Counted from the first letter of the stretch, positions 1 through 8,114 are shown. The stretch: DNA of 64,000 bases from UMGS1668 sp035447605 (GCA_035447605.1 DAOTHJ010000004.1:67737-131736); one strand, 5' to 3'. The notes: a model not told the origin generated them from the sequence alone. Translations and numbers: made by a program.

Positions 1-296
1 GCCTTCATCACTTGTTCATCACGTCGCGCGGTCGGAAAGAGCAATTTCAGCACCGGGGCCAGCAGTTTGGCGGTCCATGTTGTCAGGCCGCACGCCTCCG
101 CCACCGCGGAGATGCCGCTCCATAGACAGAGCGTGCCCAATAATTCCAGAGAAAGAGTCGCCGCATGGGAACATTCCCCCAGCGCCGCCGCGGAAACCGC
201 AGGAAGATTGCCGGAATAGGCTCCGTAAATCAGGGAGGCCGCCGTCACTGCCGCCAGAAAATAACCCGTACCGCCACCCCCCAACGCATTGATAAT
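1..296 (-). CDS. spmA: Spore maturation protein A-like (nucleoside-recognition domain), C-terminus beyond window edge
   Basis: The reverse strand is open from the left edge to an in-frame TAG at 297-299. The translation has the hydrophobic pattern of the N-terminal part of SpmA: 'YFLAAVTAASLIYGAYSG', then 'LGTLCLWSGISAVAEACG' and 'KLLAPVLKLLFP'. SpmA is a membrane protein needed for spore core dehydration and cortex maturation. The start is unclear. The frame has only ATT (296) or TTG (284) near its beginning, while an ATG at 289 is one base out of frame across a run of six G. An indel in that run would restore an ordinary ATG start. The call rests on remembered family sequence. Confidence 0.6.
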   Translation of the reverse strand, partial: MINALGGGGTGYFLAAVTAASLIYGAYSGNLPAVSAAALGECSHAATLSLELLGTLCLWSGISAVAEACGLTTWTAKLLAPVLKLLFPTARRDEQVMK

Positions 297-356
297 CTAT
301 TCCGGCCAATCGGTAGATATTCCGAAAAAAATACACGAGCTTGACGAAATATGTCC

Positions 357-385
357 TTGACAAAAAATGGATAATAAGGTAAACT
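357..385 (+). promoter_or_regulatory. Sigma-A promoter for the AbrB-like gene
   Basis: TTGACA (357-362), a 17-base spacer and TAAACT (380-385) lie about 50 bases before the TTG start of the regulator. Confidence 0.7.
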
Positions 386-433
386 GTACACGTGGCTAAC
401 ACAGCAACAGGAAATATTTGGGAGGCAATCGTA

Positions 434-673
434 TTGAAATCTACTGGAATTGTCCGCAAGGTCGATGAACTTGGCCGTATCGTTCTGCCGATCGAACTTC
501 GCCGGACGCTCGACATCAATGAAAAAGATTCTCTTGAGATCTTTGTTGATGAAGGCTGCATCATGCTTAAGAAGTATGAGCCGGCCTGTATCTTTTGCGG
601 CAGCGCTGACGGAATCGTCTCCTTTAACGGTAAGAACGTCTGCAGCCATTGTCTCGAAGAGCTCCGTAAATAA
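434..673 (+). CDS. AbrB/SpoVT-family transition-state regulator with zinc-binding tail
   Basis: A 79-residue DNA-binding protein. Residues 1-47 form the swapped-hairpin AbrB domain, with 'STGIVRKVDELGRIVLPIE' as the hallmark. The tail carries two CxxC pairs (C52/C55 and C70/C73) that probably bind zinc, as in clostridial relatives of AbrB/SpoVT. The start is the TTG at 434: a GGGAGG box sits 8 bases upstream and the family consensus begins 'MKSTGIVRK'. The open frame reaches back to 392, but those codons do not look like the family. The gene is monocistronic, between a good promoter and a strong terminator. Likely role: global control at entry to stationary phase or sporulation. Confidence 0.9.
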   Translation: MKSTGIVRKVDELGRIVLPIELRRTLDINEKDSLEIFVDEGCIMLKKYEPACIFCGSADGIVSFNGKNVCSHCLEELRK

Positions 674-689
674 TCGGAATCTAAAGCAA

Positions 690-727
690 GGCGCCTGTTT
701 CCACAAGGGGAACAGGCGCCTTTTTTA
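690..727 (+). terminator. Rho-independent terminator after the AbrB-like gene
   Basis: A GC-rich stem (GGCGCCTGTTTCC pairing with GGGGAACAGGCGCC around an ACAA loop) is followed by TTTTTTATT. Confidence 0.9.
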
Positions 728-820
728 TTGGCCCGGCTTCATGCTCCTGCCGAGCATTTTCTATACAAACGTCGGCCTTGTGTTTGGCTGGCGAACAAAA
801 CCCCTGTATACCAAGATCTA

Positions 821-1107
821 ATTTCGGCTCCGACGGAATTCTGCGGTTTTGCGAAAGCAAAATGCCGGCCCCACTCTTGGGCCGGCAAGCGGAATTCCCA
901 GAGGAATCGGGATTTTATTTCGGTCTCGACGGAATTCTGCGGTTTTGCGAAAGCAAAATGCCCGCCCCGCTCTTGGGCCGGCAAGCGGAATTCCCGGAGG
1001 AATCGGGATTTTATTTCGGTATCGACGGAATTCCACATCGTGAAATTCCCGGTATGTCCGGGAATCGGTTTCGGTATCGACGGAATTCCACATCGTGGAA
1101 TTCCCAG
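821..1107. repeat. Structured tandem repeat cluster with nested hairpins
   Basis: The 674-1135 gap has no credible gene. From 821 it holds two 96-bp units (821-916, 917-1012) followed by two shorter units of about 56 bp (from 1013 and 1069). Every unit opens with a form of TTTCGGTNTCGACGGAATTC. The long units contain two exact hairpins, TTTTGC-GAAA-GCAAAA and GCCGGCCC-N6-GGGCCGGC (the second copy has one change), framed by GGAATTC and GAATTCC. The last short unit has a perfect 10-bp-arm palindrome, GGAATTCCAC-ATC-GTGGAATTCC. The cluster lies just beyond the 3' end of the leftward alr-rimI operon, so it may be transcribed as its 3' UTR. Function unknown. Confidence 0.85.
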
Positions 1108-1133
1108 CATATCCGGGATTTATCCCGGATATG
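1108..1133 (-). terminator. Perfect hairpin just after rimI, possible terminator or RNA end
   Basis: CATATCCGGGAT and ATCCCGGATATG form 12-bp arms with a 2-base loop, two bases beyond the rimI stop. There is no T-run on the rimI strand, so it may protect the transcript end rather than terminate. Confidence 0.5.
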
Positions 1134-1135
1134 CG

Positions 1136-1618
1136 TTAATCATCGTCATCGTCGTCCTCGTACATCTGCGTGCCGTTAAAAGCGAGGCGCATGATGATGG
1201 CGTTTTCGGGCGGATCGGTATAATAATTCTTCCGCAGGCCGAAAAAGACGAAGCCGCATTTTTCATAGAGCCAGATCGCCTTGAGATTTGAGGGGCGCAC
1301 CTCCAGCAGCAGCTGATCGAGGCCAAGCTCCTTCGATTTCCGCAGGAGCTCGATCACCAGCGACTCGCCGACGCCCTGCCGGCGATATTCCGGCAGCACG
1401 GCGACGTTGAAGACGCTGCCCTCTCCGGCGACCGCCTGCATCCCGCAGTAGCCGATGAGCTTTTCGTCCGCATGGGCGCCGAAGAACCAGTTATAGGGGG
1501 AACCGAATTCGCTGCGGAGCGTCTCTTCGCTCCACGGATGGGAAAAACAGAACTTCTCAATCCCGGCCGCTTCGGCAAGATCCCGCTCCTCCAAAGGTGC
1601 CACGGTGTAAGCGCTCAT
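1136..1618 (-). CDS. rimI: Ribosomal protein S18-alanine N-acetyltransferase (RimI, GNAT family)
   Basis: A 160-residue GNAT enzyme that acetylates the N-terminal alanine of ribosomal protein S18. Seen: 'FNVAVLPEYRRQGVGESL', which is the acetyl-CoA pyrophosphate loop (Q/RxxGxG/A), and the RimI-type 'LEVRPSNLKAIWLYEKCGF' with the conserved Asn and Tyr. The ATG at 1618 overlaps the alr stop as ATGA, preceded by GAGGTGG, so the two genes are translationally coupled. The protein ends in an unusual acidic run, EDDDDDD, not expected in RimI. RimI is often near tsaB/tsaE; here it follows alr instead. A related GNAT role is possible. Confidence 0.85.
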   Translation of the reverse strand: MSAYTVAPLEERDLAEAAGIEKFCFSHPWSEETLRSEFGSPYNWFFGAHADEKLIGYCGMQAVAGEGSVFNVAVLPEYRRQGVGESLVIELLRKSKELGLDQLLLEVRPSNLKAIWLYEKCGFVFFGLRKNYYTDPPENAIIMRLAFNGTQMYEDDDDDD

Positions 1619-2820
1619 TTCTCTTTCCACCTCAGGTAATCGAAGTTGTGAATATTTTCACCTTGATAATAATAGCAGCGCGGCACCCTCCGCGACATGG
1701 CGCAGACGACCTCATAATTGATCGTACCGGCAAGAGCAGCCACCTCGTCCGCAGAGATGAAGGCGTCGCCGTCACGGCCGAAAACGGTCACCCGGTCCCC
1801 CTCTTTGACGCCGGGGATACCGGTCACCTCGAGCATCGTCTGATCCATGCAGACGCTGCCCGTGACCTTGGCGTACTGACCGCGCACGATCATGCGGCCG
1901 CGGTTCGTGAGCAGGCGGTGATAGCCGTCCGCATAGCCGACGGCGGTGGAGGCGATGATCTCATCTTCCGGGGCGGTGTAGCGCCGACCGTAACTGACGG
2001 TGGAACCCGCGGCGAGGGACTTCACCATCGTGACGACGGTGCGCATTTCCATGACCGGGGAGAGCTTGATTTTGGAGGTCACAAACTCGTTGTCGGCGGG
2101 ATAAAGGCCATAGAGAATGATGCCGGGACGCACCATGTCGAGGCGCATCTCCGGATAGCACAGCAGCCCCGCGCTGTTACAGCAGTGCCGGATGCCGGGG
2201 TCGATGCCCGCGGCCTTCATCGCCGCACAGATCCGCGTGAAGCGGTCAAACTGCATCTTCGTATAGGCAATGCTCTCCTCCGAGGCCTCGTCCGCCACGG
2301 AGAAATGCGTGAAAGTGCCGGTGACGCGGATGCCGGGCAGGGAGACGGCTTCCTTCGACTCGGCGAGCGCCGTGTCGAAACAGTCGTCGGTGACAACAAA
2401 GCCGATCCGGCCCATGCCGGTATCGAATTTCAGATGAACGTTGAGCGTCGCCCCCAATTTGACGGCGGCGTCGGAGAGCTCCTTCGCGTATTCCAACGAA
2501 TAGCAGGCCTGCGTGATATCCCATTTAGCCAGCTCGTAGGCACATTCCGGCGGAGTCGAGCCGAAGATCAGAATCGGCTTCGTGACGCCGCTCTCGCGGA
2601 TGCCGAGCGCCTCCTCAAGGTTGGAGACGCCGAACCAGTCCGCGCCGATGGATTCCAGAAACGGAGCCATCATCCGGTCGCCGTGGCCGTAGGCGTCGGC
2701 CTTTACGACGGCCATCACCTTTGCCGGGCCGGCCGCAGCCCGGATCTGTCGGAAATTATATTCGACCGCATCGAGGGAGATATCTGCCCAAGTGCGGCGG
2801 AGAACTTCATTTTCCGTCAT
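1615..2820 (-). CDS. alr: Alanine racemase
   Basis: A 401-residue PLP enzyme that interconverts L- and D-alanine for peptidoglycan. The PLP lysine is K40 in 'AVVKADAYGHG' and the catalytic tyrosine is Y277 in 'VSYGRRY'. The family segment 'RLDMVRPGIILYGLYP' is present, and length is close to the usual 370-400. The ATG at 2820 follows AGAGGAGA at good distance. An in-frame extension to 2865 lacks its own ribosome site. It overlaps the upstream small membrane gene by 14 bases and rimI by 4, forming a three-gene leftward operon. Confidence 0.95.
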   Translation of the reverse strand: MTENEVLRRTWADISLDAVEYNFRQIRAAAGPAKVMAVVKADAYGHGDRMMAPFLESIGADWFGVSNLEEALGIRESGVTKPILIFGSTPPECAYELAKWDITQACYSLEYAKELSDAAVKLGATLNVHLKFDTGMGRIGFVVTDDCFDTALAESKEAVSLPGIRVTGTFTHFSVADEASEESIAYTKMQFDRFTRICAAMKAAGIDPGIRHCCNSAGLLCYPEMRLDMVRPGIILYGLYPADNEFVTSKIKLSPVMEMRTVVTMVKSLAAGSTVSYGRRYTAPEDEIIASTAVGYADGYHRLLTNRGRMIVRGQYAKVTGSVCMDQTMLEVTGIPGVKEGDRVTVFGRDGDAFISADEVAALAGTINYEVVCAMSRRVPRCYYYQGENIHNFDYLRWKEK

Positions 2821-3031
2821 TTTCGTTTCTCCTCTCGCGCACCCACATGAGAATATACAGGCCAATAATATTCAGAATCAGGGAGATATATAACAGAACG
2901 GTGGACATTACCGATTCCGTAGCAATCAACAAAACGAGGCTCACGGCGAGGCAGAACATGCCGGCGGTGAGCAGCAGAAGGCCCTTTTTCCGGACGGGGA
3001 GCGCCCGGAGCTTCAAAAAGAAATTTTTCAT
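2807..3031 (-). CDS. Small membrane protein with two TM helices, function unknown
   Basis: A 74-residue protein. A basic N-terminus (residues 1-16) is followed by two hydrophobic segments, about 17-37 and 43-64, and a charged tail 'VRERRNENDGK'. Both ends are therefore probably cytoplasmic. It overlaps alr by 14 bases and is the first gene of the leftward operon. Its promoter region is shared head-to-head with ilvB. I do not recognise the family. Confidence 0.7.
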   Translation of the reverse strand: MKNFFLKLRALPVRKKGLLLLTAGMFCLAVSLVLLIATESVMSTVLLYISLILNIIGLYILMWVRERRNENDGK

Positions 3032-3040
3032 GGCGATCCT

Positions 3041-3068
3041 TTCAAAAAACAGGGATATGTATTATAAT
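3041..3068 (+). promoter_or_regulatory. Putative promoter for ilvBN, overlapping the divergent operon's -10
   Basis: TATAAT at 3063-3068 has a weak -35, TTCAAA (3041-3046), 16 bases upstream. The core ATTATAAT is self-complementary, so a -10 reads on both strands of this 86-base divergent region. The leader to ilvB is too short (about 45 bases) for a T-box or attenuator. Confidence 0.4.
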
Positions 3069-3117
3069 ATCAGGTAATCATCCGTTTTACAAGCACTTTC
3101 AGGGAGGCGACCGAAGA

Positions 3118-4758
3118 ATGATGATCGGTGCAATGGCCATGGTAAAAGCACTTGAAGCGGAGGGCGTCGGCATCGTATTCGGCTATCCCGGCGCAAATAT
3201 TTGCCCGTTTTACGACTGTCTCGCGGAATCCTCCATCCGGCATGTGCTGGTTCGCAACGAGCAGAACGCGGGCCACGCGGCCTCGGGCTACGCGAGGATT
3301 TCCGGAAAAGTCGGCGTCTGCGCCGCGACTTCCGGCCCCGGCGCGACCAACCTGATCACCGCGATCGCCGCCGCCTATATGGATTCGATCCCGATTGTCG
3401 CCATCACGGGGCAGGTCTCGAGCGAACTGCTCGGACGGGACGCTTTTCAGGAGGCGGACATCACCGGCGCGACGTTAAGCGTCACAAAACACCGCTATCT
3501 CGTCAAGGATGCCCGCGATCTGCCGCGCATCTTCCGCGAGGCGTTTTACATCGCCTCCACCGGGCGCAAGGGGCCGGTGCTGATCGACGTCCCGATCGAC
3601 GTCCAGCTCGCGAAGCTCGATTTTTGCTACCCGGAGGAAGTGCATCTGCGCGGCTACAACCCGAATATCAAAGGCCACGCCGTTCAGGTTAAAAGAGCCG
3701 CGGATGCGCTCGCGGCCTGTGAAAAGCCGCTGATCGTCGCGGGAGGCGGCATCTTCGGCGCGGGCGCCAGAGAACCTCTCCGGAATTTTGCCGAGACGCA
3801 GAAGATCCCGGTGATCTGCACGATGATGGGCCTCTCCGCCCTGCCGCCAGAGCATCCGCTTTGCCTCGGCATGCTCGGCACCTTCGGCACGGCGCTCGCG
3901 AACCGCGCTCTCTCGGAGAGCGACCTGCTGATCGTCGCCGGCGCGCGGATCGGCGAGCGGGCCATGTCCTCACCGGGGATGGTCTCCAAAACCAAAACGA
4001 TCATTCACATCGACATCGATCCTGCGGAGATCGGCAAGAACATGGGCACCAACATCCCGATTGTCGGGGATCTCAGCCTTGTGCTCGGCCAGATTGCCGA
4101 GGCCGCCGTCCCGGCCGACCGCTCCGCATGGCTCGCCCGCACGGAGGAGCTTAGAAGTCTCTTTGCCGCCCTGCCGGAGGACGGGGAATTCGACCCGGTG
4201 CGCTTCCTCCATACGCTGACAAAAAAAATGCCGCCGCACGGGGTGCTCGTCGCGGATGTCGGCCAAAACCAGATCTGGGCGTCGGAGGGCTTCTGCGCAA
4301 AGACCGGGCGCTTCCTCACAAGCGGCGGCTTGGGCGCAATGGGATACGCCATTCCCGCCGGCATCGGCGCCAAACTCTCCGCGCCGGAACGGGAGGTCGC
4401 GGTGGTCTGCGGCGACGGTTCCTTCCAGATGGCGCTGCCGGAGCTCGCGACCATGATGCAGGAAAAGGCGCCCGTCAAAATCATTGTGATGAAAAACCGG
4501 TGCCTCGGCATGATCCGCGAAATTCAGGATCAGAAATATGCCGGAAACCGCTTCGCCGTCGAGCTCGGGGATCTGCCGAACCTCGAAAAGCTCGCCGAAG
4601 CCTACGACATTGAATACATGAGCATTTGCAGAAACGAAGAGACCGACGCGGTGGTGGACGCCGTGCTCAAAGCGGAGCATCCCGTGCTCGTCGAGTGCGC
4701 GGTGCCGCACGACGAGCCCACGCTCTGTTTTGGCGGCGAAGGGAGGGAGCGCAGATGA
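3118..4758 (+). CDS. ilvB: Acetolactate synthase large subunit
   Basis: A 546-residue thiamine-diphosphate enzyme for the first step of valine, leucine and isoleucine synthesis. The order is N-terminal Pyr domain with catalytic E48 in 'RNEQNAGHAASG', a central FAD-type domain, and a PP domain with the ThDP/Mg motif GDGSFQM near residue 432 continuing to 'MKNRCLGMIREIQ'. Length fits the family (about 550-570). The ATG at 3118 (ATGATG) follows AGGGAGG. It overlaps ilvN by ATGA, so the two subunits are made together. The Pyr and PP motifs look intact. Use as a catabolic acetolactate synthase is unlikely given the paired regulatory subunit. Confidence 0.93.
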   Translation: MMIGAMAMVKALEAEGVGIVFGYPGANICPFYDCLAESSIRHVLVRNEQNAGHAASGYARISGKVGVCAATSGPGATNLITAIAAAYMDSIPIVAITGQVSSELLGRDAFQEADITGATLSVTKHRYLVKDARDLPRIFREAFYIASTGRKGPVLIDVPIDVQLAKLDFCYPEEVHLRGYNPNIKGHAVQVKRAADALAACEKPLIVAGGGIFGAGAREPLRNFAETQKIPVICTMMGLSALPPEHPLCLGMLGTFGTALANRALSESDLLIVAGARIGERAMSSPGMVSKTKTIIHIDIDPAEIGKNMGTNIPIVGDLSLVLGQIAEAAVPADRSAWLARTEELRSLFAALPEDGEFDPVRFLHTLTKKMPPHGVLVADVGQNQIWASEGFCAKTGRFLTSGGLGAMGYAIPAGIGAKLSAPEREVAVVCGDGSFQMALPELATMMQEKAPVKIIVMKNRCLGMIREIQDQKYAGNRFAVELGDLPNLEKLAEAYDIEYMSICRNEETDAVVDAVLKAEHPVLVECAVPHDEPTLCFGGEGRERR

Positions 4759-5237
4759 AGCACTGCATCTCTGTTCTCGTGGAAAACCACGCGGGCGTTC
4801 TTTCGCATATCTCCGGGCTTTTTGGCCGGCGCGGCTTCAACATCGAGAGCCTCGCGGTCGGCGTGACGGAGGATAAGGCCGTCTCCCGCATGACGATCAT
4901 CGTCGACGGCGACGACCACATCGTCGAGCAGATCGAGAAGCAGCTCAACAAGCAGATCGACGTCATCAAGGTTCGCTCCTATGACTCGGAAGAGATCATC
5001 AGCCGGGAGCTCGCGCTGATCAAGGTCGCCGCCACGCAGAGCAAACGCGCCGAGATCATGAATATCCTCTCCGTCATCGGCGCAAGGATCGTCGACCTCG
5101 CAAAAAGCACCATCACTGCCGAAATCTGCGATTCCTCGGAAAAGATCGATCAGGCGGAGGAACTGCTCCGGCCCTATTCGATCAAGGAAGTCGCCCGGAC
5201 CGGCACCGTCGCTCTTCCGAAGACGGCGGAGACATAA
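4755..5237 (+). CDS. ilvN: Acetolactate synthase small (regulatory) subunit
   Basis: A 160-residue partner of IlvB. It begins with an ACT domain ('SVLVENHAGVLSHISGLF', then 'RGFNIESLAVG'), which binds branched-chain amino acids for feedback inhibition. The C-terminal ferredoxin-like half includes 'KVAATQSKRAEIMNI'. The start codon overlaps the ilvB stop (ATGA) behind a GGGAGGGAG box. Size matches the IlvN/IlvH type, about 160-170 residues. No ilvC, ilvD or leu genes follow, so the rest of the pathway is elsewhere. Confidence 0.93.
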   Translation: MKHCISVLVENHAGVLSHISGLFGRRGFNIESLAVGVTEDKAVSRMTIIVDGDDHIVEQIEKQLNKQIDVIKVRSYDSEEIISRELALIKVAATQSKRAEIMNILSVIGARIVDLAKSTITAEICDSSEKIDQAEELLRPYSIKEVARTGTVALPKTAET

Positions 5238-5279
5238 AAGAGGACTCCGATAAACAGGAATTCGCAAAGGAGACCGATT

Positions 5280-5720
5280 ATGGATATCAAAAAAGTGACG
5301 GGCAACAAAAAAGACTATCTCGATTTGCTGTTGTTGGCTGACGAACAGGAAAACATGATTGATCAATACCTTGAGAACGGTGAAATGTTTGTTTTGGATG
5401 ACGGCGGCGTCAAGGCCGAATGTGTGATAACCAAAGAAGGCGATGGCATTTACGAGCTTAAAAACATCGCTGTTTCGCCTGATTGTCAGCGAAGAGGCTA
5501 TGGGAAAACCCTGATAGAATTTTTGTCCGCCCATTATGCCGACTGCCGCGTTCTGTTGGTGGGAACCGGCGACTGTCCTTCGATCCTTTCTTTTTATCAT
5601 AGCTGCGGCTTTAAGGAATCACACAGAATAAAGAATTTTTTTACGGATAACTACGACCATCCGATGTTTGAGGATGGAAAACAACTGGTCGATATGGTTT
5701 ATCTGAAAAAAGAACGATAA
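5280..5720 (+). CDS. GNAT-family N-acetyltransferase, substrate unknown
   Basis: A 146-residue single-domain acetyltransferase. The acetyl-CoA loop is seen in 'NIAVSPDCQRRGYGKTLI', and 'FYHSCGFKESHRIKNFF' is the usual last strand-helix. AAAGGAG lies 7-8 bases before the ATG. The gene is visibly richer in A and T than ilvBN and clpE, with codons such as AAA and GAT favoured, which hints at recent acquisition. It sits 42 bases after ilvN and ends in a bidirectional terminator, so it may be read with ilvBN, though a functional link is doubtful. Confidence 0.85.
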   Translation: MDIKKVTGNKKDYLDLLLLADEQENMIDQYLENGEMFVLDDGGVKAECVITKEGDGIYELKNIAVSPDCQRRGYGKTLIEFLSAHYADCRVLLVGTGDCPSILSFYHSCGFKESHRIKNFFTDNYDHPMFEDGKQLVDMVYLKKER

Positions 5721-5771
5721 CTTTTCATTTGCCGTTCCGTTGTTTGGATAAACGCCATATTCCTTTTCTTC

Positions 5772-5817
5772 TAAAAAATACCGGCCGGGAAACCAAGTTC
5801 CCGGCCGGTATTTTTTA
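5772..5817. terminator. Bidirectional terminator between the GNAT gene and the lipoprotein gene
   Basis: A perfect stem, TACCGGCCGGGAA with TTCCCGGCCGGTA, is flanked by CTAAAAAA and TTTTTTAG. It can serve both converging genes. Confidence 0.92.
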
Positions 5818-5825
5818 GAATTCTG

Positions 5826-6374
5826 TCAGCTCTCCGGCAGGTAGGATTCGATGATCTCCTTTGCGGAGGTCTGTCCGTCCTCGTCGAGCATCAGCAGAAC
5901 GACGAGCCTGCCCATCTGGGCGACATCCGCGTTGAGGGCGATCTGCGCCGAATCATAGACGTCGTAGGCGGAGAACTCGGCGATGCGGTCGTCCTTGCGC
6001 TGCTCGAGGGACTCGGCCACGCGGTCCGCGGCGCCCTCCTTGGCAACAACCAGACAGACATCCGCGACGCCGAAATCGCCGTTTGCCGCGCGGACTTCGC
6101 AGGAGACCACGTCGTCCGGATCCAGATAGAACTGGTCCTCGAGCACTTCCTCGTCGGTGATGCGCTCCACGCTATCCAATGTCACTTCGCTGATATCCAG
6201 CGAATCATAGATCTCGTCGGCAATCGCCTGCAAATCAAGCTCGTCATAGCTGGCGGCCGTGTTGTCAATTTTCACTTCGATCCCGTCGCTCTCGTCTTTG
6301 GAACCGCAGCCGCCGAGCAGAAGCACCAGCGCCACACAGAGAGCGGGAAACCGCAATTTTCTTCTTTTGTCCAT
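5826..6374 (-). CDS. DUF4358-type lipoprotein
   Basis: A 182-residue exported protein. The signal peptide is 'MDKRRKLRFPALCVALVLL', with a lipobox LGGC at C23. The mature part is acidic and resembles DUF4358 proteins: a central 'DEEVLEDQFYLDPDDV' segment and 'CLVVAKEGAADRVAESL'. Their function is unknown. AGGAGGTCCGGT precedes the ATG at 6374. It lies 14 bases after the AEC transporter gene and probably shares its transcript. The terminator at 5772 closes the unit. Confidence 0.75.
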   Translation of the reverse strand: MDKRRKLRFPALCVALVLLLGGCGSKDESDGIEVKIDNTAASYDELDLQAIADEIYDSLDISEVTLDSVERITDEEVLEDQFYLDPDDVVSCEVRAANGDFGVADVCLVVAKEGAADRVAESLEQRKDDRIAEFSAYDVYDSAQIALNADVAQMGRLVVLLMLDEDGQTSAKEIIESYLPES

Positions 6375-6388
6375 ACCGGACCTCCTTG

Positions 6389-7327
6389 TTAAATCAGCCC
6401 CAGGCTGATGGATAAGTAAACCGCAAAAAAGATGGAAAAGAGGGAAAAGACCATCGACATGATGACCAGCTCGCCGGCAAGTTCGCCATCCGCGCCCATG
6501 TTCTTCGCCATGGTAAAGGAGCTGATCGAGGTGGGCGTGCAGAGCATCGCCAGCAGCGGAACCATCGAATCCCCGCGGAATCCGCAGAGTGCGGCCGCCG
6601 TGATGCCGAGGGCCGGAACGATCACCAGTCTGCCCAGAAGCCCGATGGCGAGCTGCTTCGCGTTGCCCGGCACTTTGCGGAATTGAATGGCGGTGCCGAG
6701 AGCGATCAGCGAGACGACCGACGACGACGAGGCCACGGACTTCACGCCCTGCGCGAGCAGACCCGGCAGCTTCCACCCGGTCACCAAAAAGAATACGCCC
6801 AGCGCGCAGCTGATAATCAGCGGGTTTTTAAAACAGTTGACCAGAAACGACCGCAGATCCGCCCGGCCGCCGCGAAAATACTCGAACACCAGCACGGAGA
6901 GAATATTGAAAAGCGGAATCATGAAGGCGATCAGCAGCGCCGTCGGGCCGGAACTGCCTTCCCCAAGAATGGCGCTCGCCAGCGGCAGCCCGAAGATCAC
7001 GAAGTTGCTGCGAAAGATGCCCTGCACCAAAGCGCCGCGCTTCTTGTTGTCTTTTTCGAGATGCGGAACGATCCACATCGCAAGCCCGACGACCGCGAGC
7101 GTAAACAGAACGGCGAACCCGACGAGCTTTGCGTTGAAAACGCCCTCGATTTTTGTCTCATAGATGTTTTCAAAAATCATCGCCGGCAAAAACAGCTCGA
7201 ATACCAGAAGGTTGAGCCCGTCGGAGAGAGATTCCCCGACGAGGCCGGTCTTTCGCAGGGCGAATCCCACCGCGATCAGCAAAAATAGCGGCAGGACGAT
7301 ATTCCCGGTCAATATGAAGTTTGACAA
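6389..7327 (-). CDS. AEC-family transporter (auxin-efflux-carrier type permease)
   Basis: A 312-residue membrane protein with about ten hydrophobic segments in the two-fold AEC arrangement. Typical pieces are the N-terminal 'LLIAVGFALRKTGLV', 'FELFLPAMIFENI' and 'NPLIISCALGVFF', plus a conserved last-third 'LLAMLCTPTSISSFTMAKNM'. Bacterial members export or import small carboxylates such as malate; the substrate here is unknown. The start is TTG at 7327 behind GGGGGGA. It is followed by the DUF4358 lipoprotein and preceded, 19 bases away, by nagB on the same strand. Confidence 0.85.
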   Translation of the reverse strand: MSNFILTGNIVLPLFLLIAVGFALRKTGLVGESLSDGLNLLVFELFLPAMIFENIYETKIEGVFNAKLVGFAVLFTLAVVGLAMWIVPHLEKDNKKRGALVQGIFRSNFVIFGLPLASAILGEGSSGPTALLIAFMIPLFNILSVLVFEYFRGGRADLRSFLVNCFKNPLIISCALGVFFLVTGWKLPGLLAQGVKSVASSSSVVSLIALGTAIQFRKVPGNAKQLAIGLLGRLVIVPALGITAAALCGFRGDSMVPLLAMLCTPTSISSFTMAKNMGADGELAGELVIMSMVFSLFSIFFAVYLSISLGLI

Positions 7328-7346
7328 GACCGATCCCCCCGTATGG

Positions 7347-8114
7347 CTATATGCCGGATGATTCCTCCACCGCCTCCGGATGTTCCTCCAGAATCAGGGA
7401 GAGCGCCTTTTTTTCCGCGACGACGACGGTATCCCCGTGAAGGCGTAGAACGGACGCCGGAACATGCGGATCCACAGGCCCAAAACAGGCGCTGCGGAGC
7501 GCCTCGGCCTTATCCGCCCCGTTTGCGGCCAGCAGAAGCGTCTTTGCGGACAGAATCCCCCGGATGCCCATGGTCAGCGCATGGCGCGGCACATCGCCGT
7601 CGGAGGTAAAAAACCGCGCGTTGGCCCGGACTGTATCCTCCGCCAGATCGGCCACATGGGTCTCCGGAATAAAACAGTCTGCCGGCTCGTTAAACGCGAT
7701 ATGGCCGTTGCGGCCGATGCCGAGCAGCTGAATCTCCGCGCCGCCGAGGGAATCCAGCAAGGCGTCGTAGCGCCTGCACTCCGCGGCGGCATCCCCGGCA
7801 TGGCCGTTTGGGATGTGGATGTTCTCCGGCTTCATATTCACTTTGGAAAACAGATTCTCCATCATAAAAGAGAGATAGCTCCGGCCGCTCTCGATCCCGA
7901 GACCGAGGTATTCATCCAGGTTGACGCTGCGGCAGCGGGAAAAGTCGATCTCTCCGGCCTCGTACATCCGGACAAGTTCCTGATAAATGCCGACCGGTGT
8001 GGAACCGGTCGCAAATCCGAACACGCCATCCGGCACGGCTCTCATCCTCGCCGCGATCAGTGCGGCGGCTTTCCGGCTCATTTCTCCGTAGGTTTCGGCA
8101 CAGATGATTTTCAA
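7347..8114 (-). CDS. nagB: Glucosamine-6-phosphate deaminase
   Basis: A 255-residue enzyme converting glucosamine-6-phosphate to fructose-6-phosphate and ammonia, feeding amino sugars into glycolysis. Seen: the phosphate loop 'FGFATGSTPVGIYQEL', the general base D67 in 'VNLDEYLGL', and 'GIGRNGHIAFNEP' with H138 and E143. Length matches the family (about 240-265). The start is TTG at 8114, seven bases after GAGGG. No nagA or PTS gene is adjacent, and the downstream neighbour is an AEC permease. Confidence 0.93.
   Translation of the reverse strand: MKIICAETYGEMSRKAAALIAARMRAVPDGVFGFATGSTPVGIYQELVRMYEAGEIDFSRCRSVNLDEYLGLGIESGRSYLSFMMENLFSKVNMKPENIHIPNGHAGDAAAECRRYDALLDSLGGAEIQLLGIGRNGHIAFNEPADCFIPETHVADLAEDTVRANARFFTSDGDVPRHALTMGIRGILSAKTLLLAANGADKAEALRSACFGPVDPHVPASVLRLHGDTVVVAEKKALSLILEEHPEAVEESSGI

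Noticed and set aside
728..1291. Open frames through the repeat cluster
   Set aside because: They are periodic because the DNA repeats; no start with ribosome site and no known domain.
3069..3117. T-box or leucine attenuator before ilvBN
   Set aside because: The leader is under 50 bases and has no specifier loop or terminator.
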